Of a stretch of DNA of 64,000 bases, positions 7,178-15,566 are shown one piece after another; positions within the stretch are counted from its first letter, which is position 1, and each line of letters begins with the position of its first letter. The stretch is from Lentzea albidocapillata subsp. violacea. GTDB taxonomy: Bacteria > Actinomycetota > Actinomycetes > Mycobacteriales > Pseudonocardiaceae. The notes under the pieces are model-generated. The model saw nothing but the letters and a program-made list of their open reading frames with translations. It was not told the origin of the DNA and did no database searches. The stretch lies in NCBI RefSeq assembly GCF_900100275.1, contig NZ_FNET01000030.1, positions 19,080-83,079 on the forward strand, written 5' to 3'. Both the position numbers and the translations under genes were made by a program.

Positions 7178-8233
7178 GTGATCGGATCTAGCGTCGGCGG
7201 CATGGACACCGTGGACGTGCTCGTCGTCGGCGCCGGGCTGGCCGGCCTCAACACCGCACGCCTGCTCGCCGAAGCAGGCCTCGACGTGGCCGTTTGTGAA
7301 CGCAGGACAAGCCTGGAGACCGGCATCCGGACGACCGGGATCTTCGTCCGGCGCACCCTCGACGACTTCGAGCTCCCGCACCTGGGCCCGGCGGTCCGGC
7401 GCGTGCTGCTCTACCCGCCGTCGGGCGAAAATCCGGTGGAACTCCTGAGCGCGCGCGACGAGTTCCGCGTGGGCGACATGGAAGGCATCTACGCCGCCGC
7501 GGTCAAGGACGCCGAACGGGCGGGTGCGCGGGTCAGCCTGAACTCCAGCTATCCGGCGACGTCCACGAAGGCCCGCTTCACGATCGGCGTGGACGGCGCC
7601 CGGTCCACCGTCGCGAAGAACCTCGGCCTCGACGTCAACCGGCAGCTGATCACCGGTATCGAGGAGGTCTACCCGGTCCGCACCGGTTCGACGCCGACGT
7701 TCCACTGCGTGGTCGACCCGCGGCTCGCACCCGGTTACCTCGCCTGGGTCATCGACGACGGCGAGCACGCGCACGTCGGGCTGGCGGGCCGCGCCGACCG
7801 GTTCACCGCGCCGCTCCCCCAGCTGTTGCAACGGTTCCGCGACAGCTTCCCGACGCCGGAACCCACCGGCCCGGTGAAGCGCCGGGGCGGGCCGATCCCG
7901 GTCGGCGGGCTGCTGCGCCGGATCGTGTCGCCACAGGGGTTGCTGGTCGGCGACGCGGCAGGCGCGGTCTCACCGCTCACGGCGGGCGGGCTCGACCCGT
8001 GCATGCGGATGTCCGAGCTCGCGGCCTCGGTCACGTTCGACTACCTGCGCAGCGGCAACAGATACGTGCTGGAGCACTACGACGCCGCTGCGATGCGCCG
8101 CCGCTACCTGCTGCGGTCACAGCTGCGGCGCGGGCTGTCGCTCGTCCGGGGGCCCGGCCTCGCCGAGTTCGCGTTCACATTGCTGCGCACGCCGCCAGGA
8201 AAGGCCGTGGCCAAGAGGATCCTGTTCAACTAG
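7178..8233 (+). CDS. geranylgeranyl reductase family FAD-dependent oxidoreductase
   Basis: 351 residues from GTG 7178 (GGGAGG upstream) or 343 from ATG 7202, which sits 7 nt after TAGCGT and may be the leaderless start. The FAD-binding motif VVGAGLAGLNTARLLAEAGLDVAVCER is at the N terminus and the second flavin motif LLVGDAAGAVSPLTAGGLDP near residue 255. This arrangement defines the geranylgeranyl-reductase/halogenase-like flavoprotein group. Members reduce polyprenyl double bonds or oxidise other substrates. No isoprenoid genes are adjacent, so the substrate is open. It is convergent with the GH2 gene across a strong hairpin. Confidence 0.85.
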   Translation: MIGSSVGGMDTVDVLVVGAGLAGLNTARLLAEAGLDVAVCERRTSLETGIRTTGIFVRRTLDDFELPHLGPAVRRVLLYPPSGENPVELLSARDEFRVGDMEGIYAAAVKDAERAGARVSLNSSYPATSTKARFTIGVDGARSTVAKNLGLDVNRQLITGIEEVYPVRTGSTPTFHCVVDPRLAPGYLAWVIDDGEHAHVGLAGRADRFTAPLPQLLQRFRDSFPTPEPTGPVKRRGGPIPVGGLLRRIVSPQGLLVGDAAGAVSPLTAGGLDPCMRMSELAASVTFDYLRSGNRYVLEHYDAAAMRRRYLLRSQLRRGLSLVRGPGLAEFAFTLLRTPPGKAVAKRILFN

Positions 8234-8237
8234 GAGA

Positions 8238-8274
8238 TCCACCGGGACGCGCGTCGAGCACGCGTCCCGGTGGA
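8238..8274. terminator. bidirectional terminator hairpin
   Basis: Perfect 14-nt arms TCCACCGGGACGCG (8238-8251) and CGCGTCCCGGTGGA (8261-8274) with a 9-nt loop, placed between the convergent flavoprotein gene and GH2 gene. Confidence 0.8.
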
Positions 8275-8290
8275 CACAGCATGTTCTCCC

Positions 8291-11005
8291 CTACGGTGCC
8301 CAAGGTGAGCTGACGGCCCAGCTCACGTCCTGGTTGTACGAGGCAGGGTTGTCATACGTGTGCGCGCCGCCGTTCGAGGCGACCCAGACCTCCTCCTGGT
8401 AGTGCCGGATGTTGGTGCCGAGCTCGTTGACCGACTCCAGCCGCACGCCGCCACTCCCCTGCTGCGCGCAGAAAGTCGCGTCGCGGCGGAACAGGTCGGT
8501 GTTGTCGTTGGTGCCGAGCCGGACGCGGAAGTCCGCGTGCCGCAGGAACTGCCCCGGGATATTGCGGGACTCGAGCGAGTAGCAGGTCGGGTCGGCGAGC
8601 CCGCGCCGGACGACGAACGTCGCGTCCGCCTTGGTCAGGCCGTCGCTCGTGCCGGTCACGACGTCCGTGCGTGCCAACGAGTCCCGGTGCCGCAGGTAGC
8701 GGTCCGTGAAGCCGGGGGTGGTCACGCGGAACGAGCGGGCCTGGTCCAGCGGCAGGTCCGCACCGCTGCGCCACAACCCGGTCCCGACCGCCCACGTGGA
8801 GTCCGCGGCGAAGGAGTTCGCGGTGTCCCAGGGGTTCGGGCCACCGGAACGCGCCAGGTAGACGCCCTCGTTGTAGTGCCGCACGAAGGAACCGCGCACA
8901 TTGAACGACTCCAGCGCGGTGCCACCCGAACCTTCACGAGCGCAGAACGTCGCGTCCGCCGCGATCGTGCCGTTGTTCACGTCCACACGGATGCGTCCGT
9001 TGCTGTGCCTGAGGAACTGGCCAGGGAAGTTCCTTGATTCGAACGAAAGGCAGGCCGCGTCGGCAAGTCCGGGGCGCGGGTGGAACGTGGCGTCCAGCCT
9101 GCCCAGGTCCGTGCCGATCACGTCGGTGCGGGCCAGCGCGTCCTGGTGGCGCAGGTAGCGGTTGGTGTAGCCGGTCGTGGTGACGCGCAACGACACCACG
9201 TCGTCCGGGCTGACCGCCGTGCCACGGGCGACCGCGAGCACCCTCTGGTTGACGTCCCGCACCCGCGACTCGGTCATCTTCAGCACGCGCCGGTCGTAGG
9301 TGTAGAAGCCGTTGACCTCGTTCTCCACGTCGTACGGCTCGGTGTAGACCATCGCGGAGAGCCCACGGGTGTGGATCAGCCGCTGGACCTGCTTGATCAC
9401 CTCCTCGTAGCGCTTGGTCAGCGACTGCTCGTCCGGATACAGGGCGCCGTAGGCGAATCCGGCGCCGGGCTGGTACTCGTGGCCGACGACCCTGCGGCCG
9501 AGGCCACCGAACTCGCCGAGCATCGCGACCCGGCTGTTGTCCGGCGGACGCGTGTTGGCAGAGATCTGGTAGTGGTGGTCGTCGATCACGTCACCGTTGC
9601 CGGGGTCGGGATCCGAGACGCAGCAGTTGGACCCCGAGTTGTGGTTGATCAGCCGGGTGTCGTCGATCGAGCGGATCAGGTTCACGATCCGGCCGGCGTC
9701 GTACTCGCCCCAGCCCTCGTTGAACGGCACCCACTGCACGATCGACGTGATGCCCTTGAGCTGGTCGATCATCCGGCGCAGCTCGGACTCGAAGTTCGCG
9801 TGCGAGTTCGGCGCCTCGTCGATCGAGTCGACGGACGGCATGTCCTGCCAGACCATCAGGCCGAGCCGGTCGGCGTGGTAGAACCAGCGCGCGGGTTCGA
9901 CCTTGATGTGCTTGCGGACCATGTTGAACCCCAGCGCCTTCTGGCGTTCGAGGTCGAAGCGCAGCGCCTCGTCGGTCGGCGCGGTGTAGATGCCGTCCGG
10001 CCAGTAGCCCTGGTCGAGCGTGCCGCTCTGGAAGACGAACTTCCCGTTCAGCAACGGCCGCATGACGCCGCCGACCATCGCCTTGCCGAGCGAGCGCATG
10101 CCGAAGTAGCCCGTCACGGCGTCCCCGCCGGCCAGCGTCACGCGCAGGTCGTAGAGGAACGGGTCGTCGGGCGACCACAGCCGGGCGTTCGGCACCGGCA
10201 CCCGCAGCGCACTACCGGTCGTGCCGGTCTGCCTGCCGACCACCTGCCCGCCGCTGAGCACCTCGGCGGTGACCGGCTGGCCCGCGGTGCCCTGCACGAC
10301 CAGGTCGAGCGCGCCCGCACCGACGTTCGGGGTGGTGTCGAGACGCGTGATGTGCGCCGCCCGCACCGGTTCCAGCCAGACCGTCTGCCAGATTCCGGAC
10401 GCCGCGGTGTAGAAGATCCCGCTCGGATTACGGCGTTGCTTGCCGATCGGATAGCGGCTGCCGTCGACCGTCGAGGTGACGCCGACGATGATCTCGTTCG
10501 CGCCGGCCGTCAGCGCCGAGGTGATGTCGAACGAGAACGCGTCGAAGCCGCCGGTGTGCGTGCCGACCTGCCTGCCGTTGACCCAGACCCGCGTCTCCCA
10601 GGTCACCGCGCCGAAGTTGAGCTTGACCTGACGACCGTTCCAAGAGGACGGAACGGTGAAGGTGCGGCGGTAGAACATGTTGTCCTCGTGCCGTTTGATC
10701 CCCGACAGAGCGGACTCGATCGGGAACGGCACGAGGACGCCTTCGGCCAGTGGCCGGCCGATGGGCGGGTTGTTCAGGTTCGGTGCCCCGGCGAACTCCC
10801 AGACACCGTTGAGGTTCTGCCATTCCGGGCGCTGGAGTTGCGGTCGCGGGTACTCGGGCAGTGCGTTCGTCGGCGACACCTGGGAGGTCCAGGGTGTCGA
10901 GAGCGGAGGGACTTTCGGTACCCACTCCGCGGCGTGCGCTGTTGGGGTCAGGAAGGTTGCTGTGATCAGGATCGAGACCAACACGCCCAGGACGCGTCTG
11001 GTCAT
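8291..11005 (-). CDS. secreted GH2 glycosidase with two AbfB (CBM42) modules
   Basis: 904 residues. It has a signal peptide (MTRRVLGVLVSILITATF, cleavage after AHA), a GH2 sugar-binding jelly roll, an immunoglobulin-like domain and a TIM barrel. The acid/base Glu is in PFNEGWGEY (near residue 430) and the nucleophile Glu in MLGEFGGLG (near 497). Two AbfB beta-trefoil modules follow (about 605-755 and 765-904), each with YLRH, FLRH and RHY repeats. AbfB modules bind furanosides, so the enzyme is probably a beta-galactofuranosidase or alpha-L-arabinofuranosidase rather than a pyranosidase. It is the last gene of the ytf-type transport operon, 8 bp after the permease stop. AGGAGAGCC precedes ATG 11005. 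Confidence 0.85.
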   Translation of the reverse strand: MTRRVLGVLVSILITATFLTPTAHAAEWVPKVPPLSTPWTSQVSPTNALPEYPRPQLQRPEWQNLNGVWEFAGAPNLNNPPIGRPLAEGVLVPFPIESALSGIKRHEDNMFYRRTFTVPSSWNGRQVKLNFGAVTWETRVWVNGRQVGTHTGGFDAFSFDITSALTAGANEIIVGVTSTVDGSRYPIGKQRRNPSGIFYTAASGIWQTVWLEPVRAAHITRLDTTPNVGAGALDLVVQGTAGQPVTAEVLSGGQVVGRQTGTTGSALRVPVPNARLWSPDDPFLYDLRVTLAGGDAVTGYFGMRSLGKAMVGGVMRPLLNGKFVFQSGTLDQGYWPDGIYTAPTDEALRFDLERQKALGFNMVRKHIKVEPARWFYHADRLGLMVWQDMPSVDSIDEAPNSHANFESELRRMIDQLKGITSIVQWVPFNEGWGEYDAGRIVNLIRSIDDTRLINHNSGSNCCVSDPDPGNGDVIDDHHYQISANTRPPDNSRVAMLGEFGGLGRRVVGHEYQPGAGFAYGALYPDEQSLTKRYEEVIKQVQRLIHTRGLSAMVYTEPYDVENEVNGFYTYDRRVLKMTESRVRDVNQRVLAVARGTAVSPDDVVSLRVTTTGYTNRYLRHQDALARTDVIGTDLGRLDATFHPRPGLADAACLSFESRNFPGQFLRHSNGRIRVDVNNGTIAADATFCAREGSGGTALESFNVRGSFVRHYNEGVYLARSGGPNPWDTANSFAADSTWAVGTGLWRSGADLPLDQARSFRVTTPGFTDRYLRHRDSLARTDVVTGTSDGLTKADATFVVRRGLADPTCYSLESRNIPGQFLRHADFRVRLGTNDNTDLFRRDATFCAQQGSGGVRLESVNELGTNIRHYQEEVWVASNGGAHTYDNPASYNQDVSWAVSSPWAP

Positions 11006-11012
11006 GGCTCTC

Positions 11013-11969
11013 CTATCTTCGCAATATTCGCTGCAGGACAACGACGATGAGCAAGAACACGCCGCTGACCACCGACTGGTAGTTGCTGTCGAGCGTGCCG
11101 ATCTGGTTGATGACGTTCTGGATGACCTTGATCAGGCCCACGCCGATCACGGTGCCGAGGATCGTGCCCATGCCACCGGTCAGCAGGGTTCCGCCGATGA
11201 CGACGACCGCGATGGCGTCCAGTTCGAGGCCCACGCCGATGACCGTGACGCCCGACTGCAGATAGGCGGCGGTCAGGGCGCCGGCGAGACCCGCCAGCGT
11301 GCCGCTCATCGTGTAGACGAGGACCTTGGTCTTCGCGACGGGCACGCCCAGCAGGACCGCCGACTGTTCGGCACCGCCTGTCGCGAACACGTTCTGGCCG
11401 AAGCTGGTGCGGTTGAGGATCATGCCGCCCAGGACGGCGAGCACGGCCGCGACGAAGATCGGGTAGCCGAAGCCGAAGACCGTGCCGCGGCCCAGTTCGA
11501 CGAACGCGCTGTCCCCCGGGATCTGGTAGGTGTTGGCGCCCTCGTCGGTGATCGCCAGCAGCAGCCCGCGGGCGAACAGCAACGACGCCAGCGTGACGAT
11601 GAACGGCGCCATGTTCGTGCGGGCGATCAGCAGGCCGTTGACCAGGCCGATCACCCCGCACACCACCAGCGGCAGGGTGAGCGCTGCCAGGAACCCGTAC
11701 TGCGAGCCCCAGGCCGCGAGCACGCCGCCGAGGGCGTAGAGCGAGCCGACGGACAGGTCGATGCCGCCGGTGATGATCACGAACGTCATGCCGATCGCGA
11801 TCACGACGAGGAACGAGCCCTGCAGGGCGAGGTCACGCAGGTTGTCGAGACTGCCGAAGCGCGGGAAGGTCAGCCAGGACACCACGACCATCAGCACGAG
11901 GGCCACGGCGGCGCCCTGGCGTTGCAGGACTTTCGTCCTCGCGTTGGTAACGGTAGGAGTCGTGATCAT
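11013..11969 (-). CDS. yjfF: galactofuranose-type ABC transporter permease
   Basis: 318 residues, about eight to ten membrane helices. It has the ribose-type permease signature GMTFVIITGGIDLSVGS near residue 60, and VVIGGTLLTGGMGTILGTVIGVGLI forms the cytoplasmic coupling loop. It belongs with RbsC/YtfT/YjfF permeases. Position as the second of two non-identical permeases, and the tandem arrangement, point to YjfF. It overlaps the preceding permease by 4 bp (ATGA), so translation is coupled. It would form a heterodimer with the 11966-12937 product in the membrane. Confidence 0.85.
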   Translation of the reverse strand: MITTPTVTNARTKVLQRQGAAVALVLMVVVSWLTFPRFGSLDNLRDLALQGSFLVVIAIGMTFVIITGGIDLSVGSLYALGGVLAAWGSQYGFLAALTLPLVVCGVIGLVNGLLIARTNMAPFIVTLASLLFARGLLLAITDEGANTYQIPGDSAFVELGRGTVFGFGYPIFVAAVLAVLGGMILNRTSFGQNVFATGGAEQSAVLLGVPVAKTKVLVYTMSGTLAGLAGALTAAYLQSGVTVIGVGLELDAIAVVVIGGTLLTGGMGTILGTVIGVGLIKVIQNVINQIGTLDSNYQSVVSGVFLLIVVVLQRILRR

Positions 11970-12937
11970 CGGCGCTCCCGTGCCACGTACACGGCTGCGA
12001 TGATGATCGCGGCCTGGATCATCTGCGCGATCGAGTCCGGCAGGTTGTGCTTGATCAGGGTGGCCCGGACGAGCTGCATGAGGATCACGCCGAACACCGT
12101 GCCGAGCACGCGGACCTTGCCCCCGGTGAGCGGGGTGCCGCCGACGACCACCGCGGTGATCGCGGACAGTTCCATGAGCAGGCCCATGTCCGCCGGGTCG
12201 CTGGCGGCGAGCCGGGAGGTGGCCAGCACACCGGCGATGGCCGCGAGCACGCCGGTGATCGCGTAGACACCGATCAGCACCCGGTTGACCGGAAGTCCCG
12301 CGAGCGTGGCCGCCTTGCGGTTGCCGCCGATCGCGACGAGCTGACGCCCGAACGTGGTGCGGTTCGTGAGGCCCGCGACGACGAGCGCCAGCAGACCCGC
12401 GATCAGCACGCTGATGGGGATGCCGAGCACGTCACCGGTGCCGAGCTCCAGGAACGTCTCGTCGTGCAACTGGACGAGCTGACCGTCCGCGATGACCAGC
12501 GCGAGGCCGCGTCCGCCCACCAGCAACGCGAGGGTGGCGACGATCGGCTGGATGCCGACCTTGGCGACGAGGAAACCGTTGAACGCCCCCGCCAGCACGC
12601 CGATGACGAGCGCCATCGTGATGGCCATGAGCGGACCGGCGCCGAGGTAGAGCGGGATGATCGCGGCGGCCAGCGCCATCACCGCGCCGACGCTCAGGTC
12701 GACGCCCTCGGTGCCGATCACCAGCGCCATGCCGAGCGCGACGATCAGGACGGGCGCGGCCTGCACGAGCTGGGTCGTGAAGTTGCCCAGCGTCAGGAAG
12801 TTGGCCGTGAACAGGGCGTTGAACAGCAGCAGGACGGCAACGGCGACGTAGACACCGTTGTCCTGCAACCAGCGCGTCCGCGCGGCTGCGGTGCTAATGA
12901 CTGTCCTGGTGGCTGCCTGCGTGGTCGTCCGAGTCAT
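11966..12937 (-). CDS. ytfT: galactofuranose-type ABC transporter permease
   Basis: 323 residues, a ribose-type permease with the motif GMALVIGTEGVDLSVGAVMAL near residue 70 and VVVGGTPLTGGKVRVLGTVFG near residue 265. The start overlaps the ATPase gene end by 44 bp. ATG 12937 is the only good start in frame and has GGAGGTGAT right before it, inside the ATPase coding region. First permease of the YtfT/YjfF pair in a ytfQRT-yjfF-like operon. Confidence 0.85.
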   Translation of the reverse strand: MTRTTTQAATRTVISTAAARTRWLQDNGVYVAVAVLLLFNALFTANFLTLGNFTTQLVQAAPVLIVALGMALVIGTEGVDLSVGAVMALAAAIIPLYLGAGPLMAITMALVIGVLAGAFNGFLVAKVGIQPIVATLALLVGGRGLALVIADGQLVQLHDETFLELGTGDVLGIPISVLIAGLLALVVAGLTNRTTFGRQLVAIGGNRKAATLAGLPVNRVLIGVYAITGVLAAIAGVLATSRLAASDPADMGLLMELSAITAVVVGGTPLTGGKVRVLGTVFGVILMQLVRATLIKHNLPDSIAQMIQAAIIIAAVYVARERR

Positions 12938-14408
12938 CCATCACCTCCGCCGCGATGGCCGCGAGCACGTGTTCACGGGTGAGCTGGTCTCCTTCGAGTT
13001 CACCTGCGACCGAGCCGTCGCGCAGCACGACGAGCCGGTCGGCGCCGTCGAGCAGTTCGTCCAGTTCGGAGCTGATCAGCAGCACCGCCAGGCCCTCCCG
13101 CGCGAGTTCGTCGATCAGCGCCTGCACCTCGGCCTTGGCGCCGACGTCGATGCCGCGCGTCGGTTCGTCGAGGAGCAGGATCTTCGGTTCCGTGCACAAC
13201 CATCTGGCCAGCAACACCTTCTGCTGGTTGCCGCCGGACAGTTCCGCGACCTTCTGCTCCGGGCTGGACACCTTGATGCGCAGGCGTTCGATGAACGTGT
13301 CCACGATCCGGTCCTGTCTGGACCGGCTCGTCACGCCGAACTTGCTGAGCCTCGGCAGTGCGGCCAGCACGATGTTCTCGCGCACGGACAGGTTCGGGAT
13401 GATCCCCTCGGTCTTGCGGTCCTCGGCGAGCATGCTGATGCCCGCCTTCATCGACGCCTTGACGTTGTGCGCCACCGGTTTGCCGGCGACGAGCACCGTG
13501 CCGCCGTCGAGCGGGAGCGCACCGATGATCGCCTTCGCGGTCTCGGTGCGGCCCGATCCGAGCAGGCCGGCGAGGCCGACGACCTCACCGGGCCGGATCG
13601 ACGCGCTGACGCCGCCGATGCGCGGCTTGCTCGTGAGGTCGCGAGCCTCCAGTACCGGCTGCGTGTCGGCGTGATGACCCTCGCCGAACGCCGTGGTGCC
13701 GTGTTTCTCGATCTCCTTGACCGATCTGCCGAGCATCAGCGAGACCAGTTCGATGCGCGGAAGTTCTTTGAGGGGCCCACTGTGCACGTTCACACCGTCC
13801 CGCAGGACCGTGACGGTGTCGCAGATCCGGTACAGCTCGTCCATGCGGTGGCTGACGTAGATGATCGCGATACCCGCCTCGTGGAGCTTCCGCACGACGC
13901 CGAGCAGCGTCTCGACCTCGCGTGGTTCCAGCGACGACGTGGGCTCGTCCATGATCACGACGTCCGCGTCCGCCGCGACCGCCCTGGCGAGCGCGACCAT
14001 CTGCTGCTCGCCGACCGCGAGCGTCCCGAGTGGACTGCTCACGTCCGCCGTGATGCCGTAGCCCCGCAACAGTTCCGCCGCGTCGGCGTCGCGGCGGGCA
14101 CGGTCGATCAGGCCGAACCGGTTGCGCGGCTCGCGGCCGAGGAACAGGTTGGCGGACACGCTCATCAACGGAACGAGGTTCACCTCCTGGTAGATCGTGG
14201 AGATGTGCCCGTTGCGGGTGATGGCACCGGCATCCGGGGTGTGGATGCCGGTCAGCACCTTGATCAGCGTCGACTTGCCGGCGCCGTTCTCCCCGACCAG
14301 CGCGTGGATCTCGCCGCGCTGGAGCGCGAAGTCCACGTCGCCGAGGGCCCGGACGCCGGCGAACGTCTTCGTCACGCCGGCGACCTCGATCACCGGATCA
14401 GTAGGCAT
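12894..14408 (-). CDS. ytfR: sugar ABC transporter ATP-binding protein, two ABC domains
   Basis: 504 residues, a tandem ATPase of the RbsA/YtfR class. The first half has Walker A GENGAGKST (near residue 38), Q-loop TIYQEVNLVP, a degenerate signature LAVGEQQMVALARA and Walker B VVIMDEPTSSLEP. The second half has a degenerate Walker A (GLLGSGRTET), signature LSGGNQQKVLLARW and Walker B ILLLDEPTRGIDVG. One degenerate nucleotide site is normal for this class. The C-terminal tail is Asp/His-rich (DDSDDHAGSHQDSH) and overlaps the next gene. It overlaps the binding-protein gene by 11 bp. Confidence 0.9.
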   Translation of the reverse strand: MPTDPVIEVAGVTKTFAGVRALGDVDFALQRGEIHALVGENGAGKSTLIKVLTGIHTPDAGAITRNGHISTIYQEVNLVPLMSVSANLFLGREPRNRFGLIDRARRDADAAELLRGYGITADVSSPLGTLAVGEQQMVALARAVAADADVVIMDEPTSSLEPREVETLLGVVRKLHEAGIAIIYVSHRMDELYRICDTVTVLRDGVNVHSGPLKELPRIELVSLMLGRSVKEIEKHGTTAFGEGHHADTQPVLEARDLTSKPRIGGVSASIRPGEVVGLAGLLGSGRTETAKAIIGALPLDGGTVLVAGKPVAHNVKASMKAGISMLAEDRKTEGIIPNLSVRENIVLAALPRLSKFGVTSRSRQDRIVDTFIERLRIKVSSPEQKVAELSGGNQQKVLLARWLCTEPKILLLDEPTRGIDVGAKAEVQALIDELAREGLAVLLISSELDELLDGADRLVVLRDGSVAGELEGDQLTREHVLAAIAAEVMDDSDDHAGSHQDSH

Positions 14409-15438
14409 TGCCGAGCTTCTGCGCCGCGTTCGTGGAGTCGTACTCGTCGTCGGAGATCACGATGGTCTGCGGGATCTCGTCGCCCTTGCCGAACTTCTCC
14501 AGCGTGTCGAACGCGAGCGGGCCGAAGCGCGGGTTGGACTCGACGACGGCGGTGTAGCTGCCGTCCGCGATGAGCTGCACGGCGTTGCGCGTGCCGTCGA
14601 CGGACACGATCTTGACGTCCTTGCCCGGCTGCTTGCCGGCGGCCTTGAGGGCGGTGACGGCGCCGATGCCCATCTCGTCGTTCTCGGCGTACACGGCGGT
14701 GATGTCCGGGTTGCTCTGGATCAGCTGCTCCATCACGGCCTGGCCCTTGGACCGGTCGAACTCGCCGGTCTGCTCGGCGACGACGGTGAGGCCGGGCGTG
14801 CCGGCGATGCCGTCCTTGAAGCCCTTGGTCCGGTCGACCGTGACGTTGTTGCCCGAGGCACCGAGCAGGATCGCGACCTTGCCGGTGCCGCCGGTCGCCT
14901 TGATCATCTGCTGGGCGGCGCGGTTGCCCTGTTCGACGAAGTCGGAGCCGATGAACGTGAGGTAGTCGGTGCAGGGCTTCGACGTCACCTTGCGGTCGAT
15001 CGTGATCACCGGCACCTGCTTGGCCCTGGCCGCGTCGAACGCGGGCTGCAGGCCGTCGGAGTTGAGCGGCGCCACGATCAGCAGCTTCGCCCCGCGGTCG
15101 ATCAGCGACTTGATGTCGCTGATCTGCTTGTTCAGGTCGCTCTGCGCGTTCGTGTACAGCAGCTCGGCTCCCCGCTTCGCGGCCTCGTCCCTGATCGACT
15201 GCGTCTCGGCGGTGCGGAACGGGTTGGCTTCCTTCTCCGACTGGGAGAAGCCGACCAGCGCGCCCTTGACGTCGACCTGCGGGTATCCGGTCGTGCTGCG
15301 CGCACAGCCGGGACCAGCGCTTTGGTTCTGCGCGGCAGACGCGGCGGGCCCTCCACTGGTCGCGGTCGTCGGGGTTTCTCTGCTGGTGCACCCCGTCACG
15401 AGCAAGGCTGCGACGGCGATGAGCAACATGCGAGACAT
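14398..15438 (-). CDS. ytfQ: galactofuranose-type sugar-binding lipoprotein
   Basis: 346 residues, a periplasmic-binding-protein type I domain anchored as a lipoprotein (lipobox LLVTGC near residue 16). Characteristic YtfQ features are GALVGFSQSEKEANPFRTAETQSI, LYTNAQSDLNKQISDIKSLIDRG split over two strands, APLNSDG, and ITIDRKV. These make a galactofuranose or related hexofuranose ligand likely, rather than ribose. TAGGAG precedes ATG 15438. First gene of the operon, divergent from lacI-type regulator, with a perfect operator between them. Confidence 0.88.
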   Translation of the reverse strand: MSRMLLIAVAALLVTGCTSRETPTTATSGGPAASAAQNQSAGPGCARSTTGYPQVDVKGALVGFSQSEKEANPFRTAETQSIRDEAAKRGAELLYTNAQSDLNKQISDIKSLIDRGAKLLIVAPLNSDGLQPAFDAARAKQVPVITIDRKVTSKPCTDYLTFIGSDFVEQGNRAAQQMIKATGGTGKVAILLGASGNNVTVDRTKGFKDGIAGTPGLTVVAEQTGEFDRSKGQAVMEQLIQSNPDITAVYAENDEMGIGAVTALKAAGKQPGKDVKIVSVDGTRNAVQLIADGSYTAVVESNPRFGPLAFDTLEKFGKGDEIPQTIVISDDEYDSTNAAQKLGNAY

Positions 15439-15493
15439 CGTTGGCTCCTACACGGCGGGCTATGCGTGGACGCGCTCTCAGGCGCTAGATTTG

Positions 15494-15512
15494 CATCGTT
15501 GTTCCAACGATG
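15494..15512. promoter_or_regulatory. LacI-type operator
   Basis: Perfect inverted repeat CATCGTTG (15494-15501) - TTC - CAACGATG (15505-15512) in the divergent region between ytfQ and the LacI regulator. This is the likely binding site for repression of both genes until sugar is present. Confidence 0.8.
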
Positions 15513-15513
15513 T

Positions 15514-15541
15514 AAAGACCCGGGTTCGTCCCGGTCTTTTT
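15514..15541 (+). terminator. terminator-like hairpin in the LacI leader
   Basis: AAAGACC (15514-15520) pairs with GGTCTTT (15533-15539), and GGG/CCC extend the stem across one bulged C, with loop TTCGT and a run of five Ts (15537-15541). It sits between the operator and the regulator start on the + strand, so it would terminate or attenuate transcripts entering the regulator gene. Confidence 0.6.
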
Positions 15542-15566
15542 CCCGGTACTTTTTCTGGAGGCTGTG

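Noticed and set aside
3239..8233. Carotenoid pathway suggested by CrtC-like protein and geranylgeranyl-reductase-family enzyme
   Set aside because: No phytoene synthase, desaturase or cyclase nearby; the CrtC-like protein is secreted and the two are far apart with different control.
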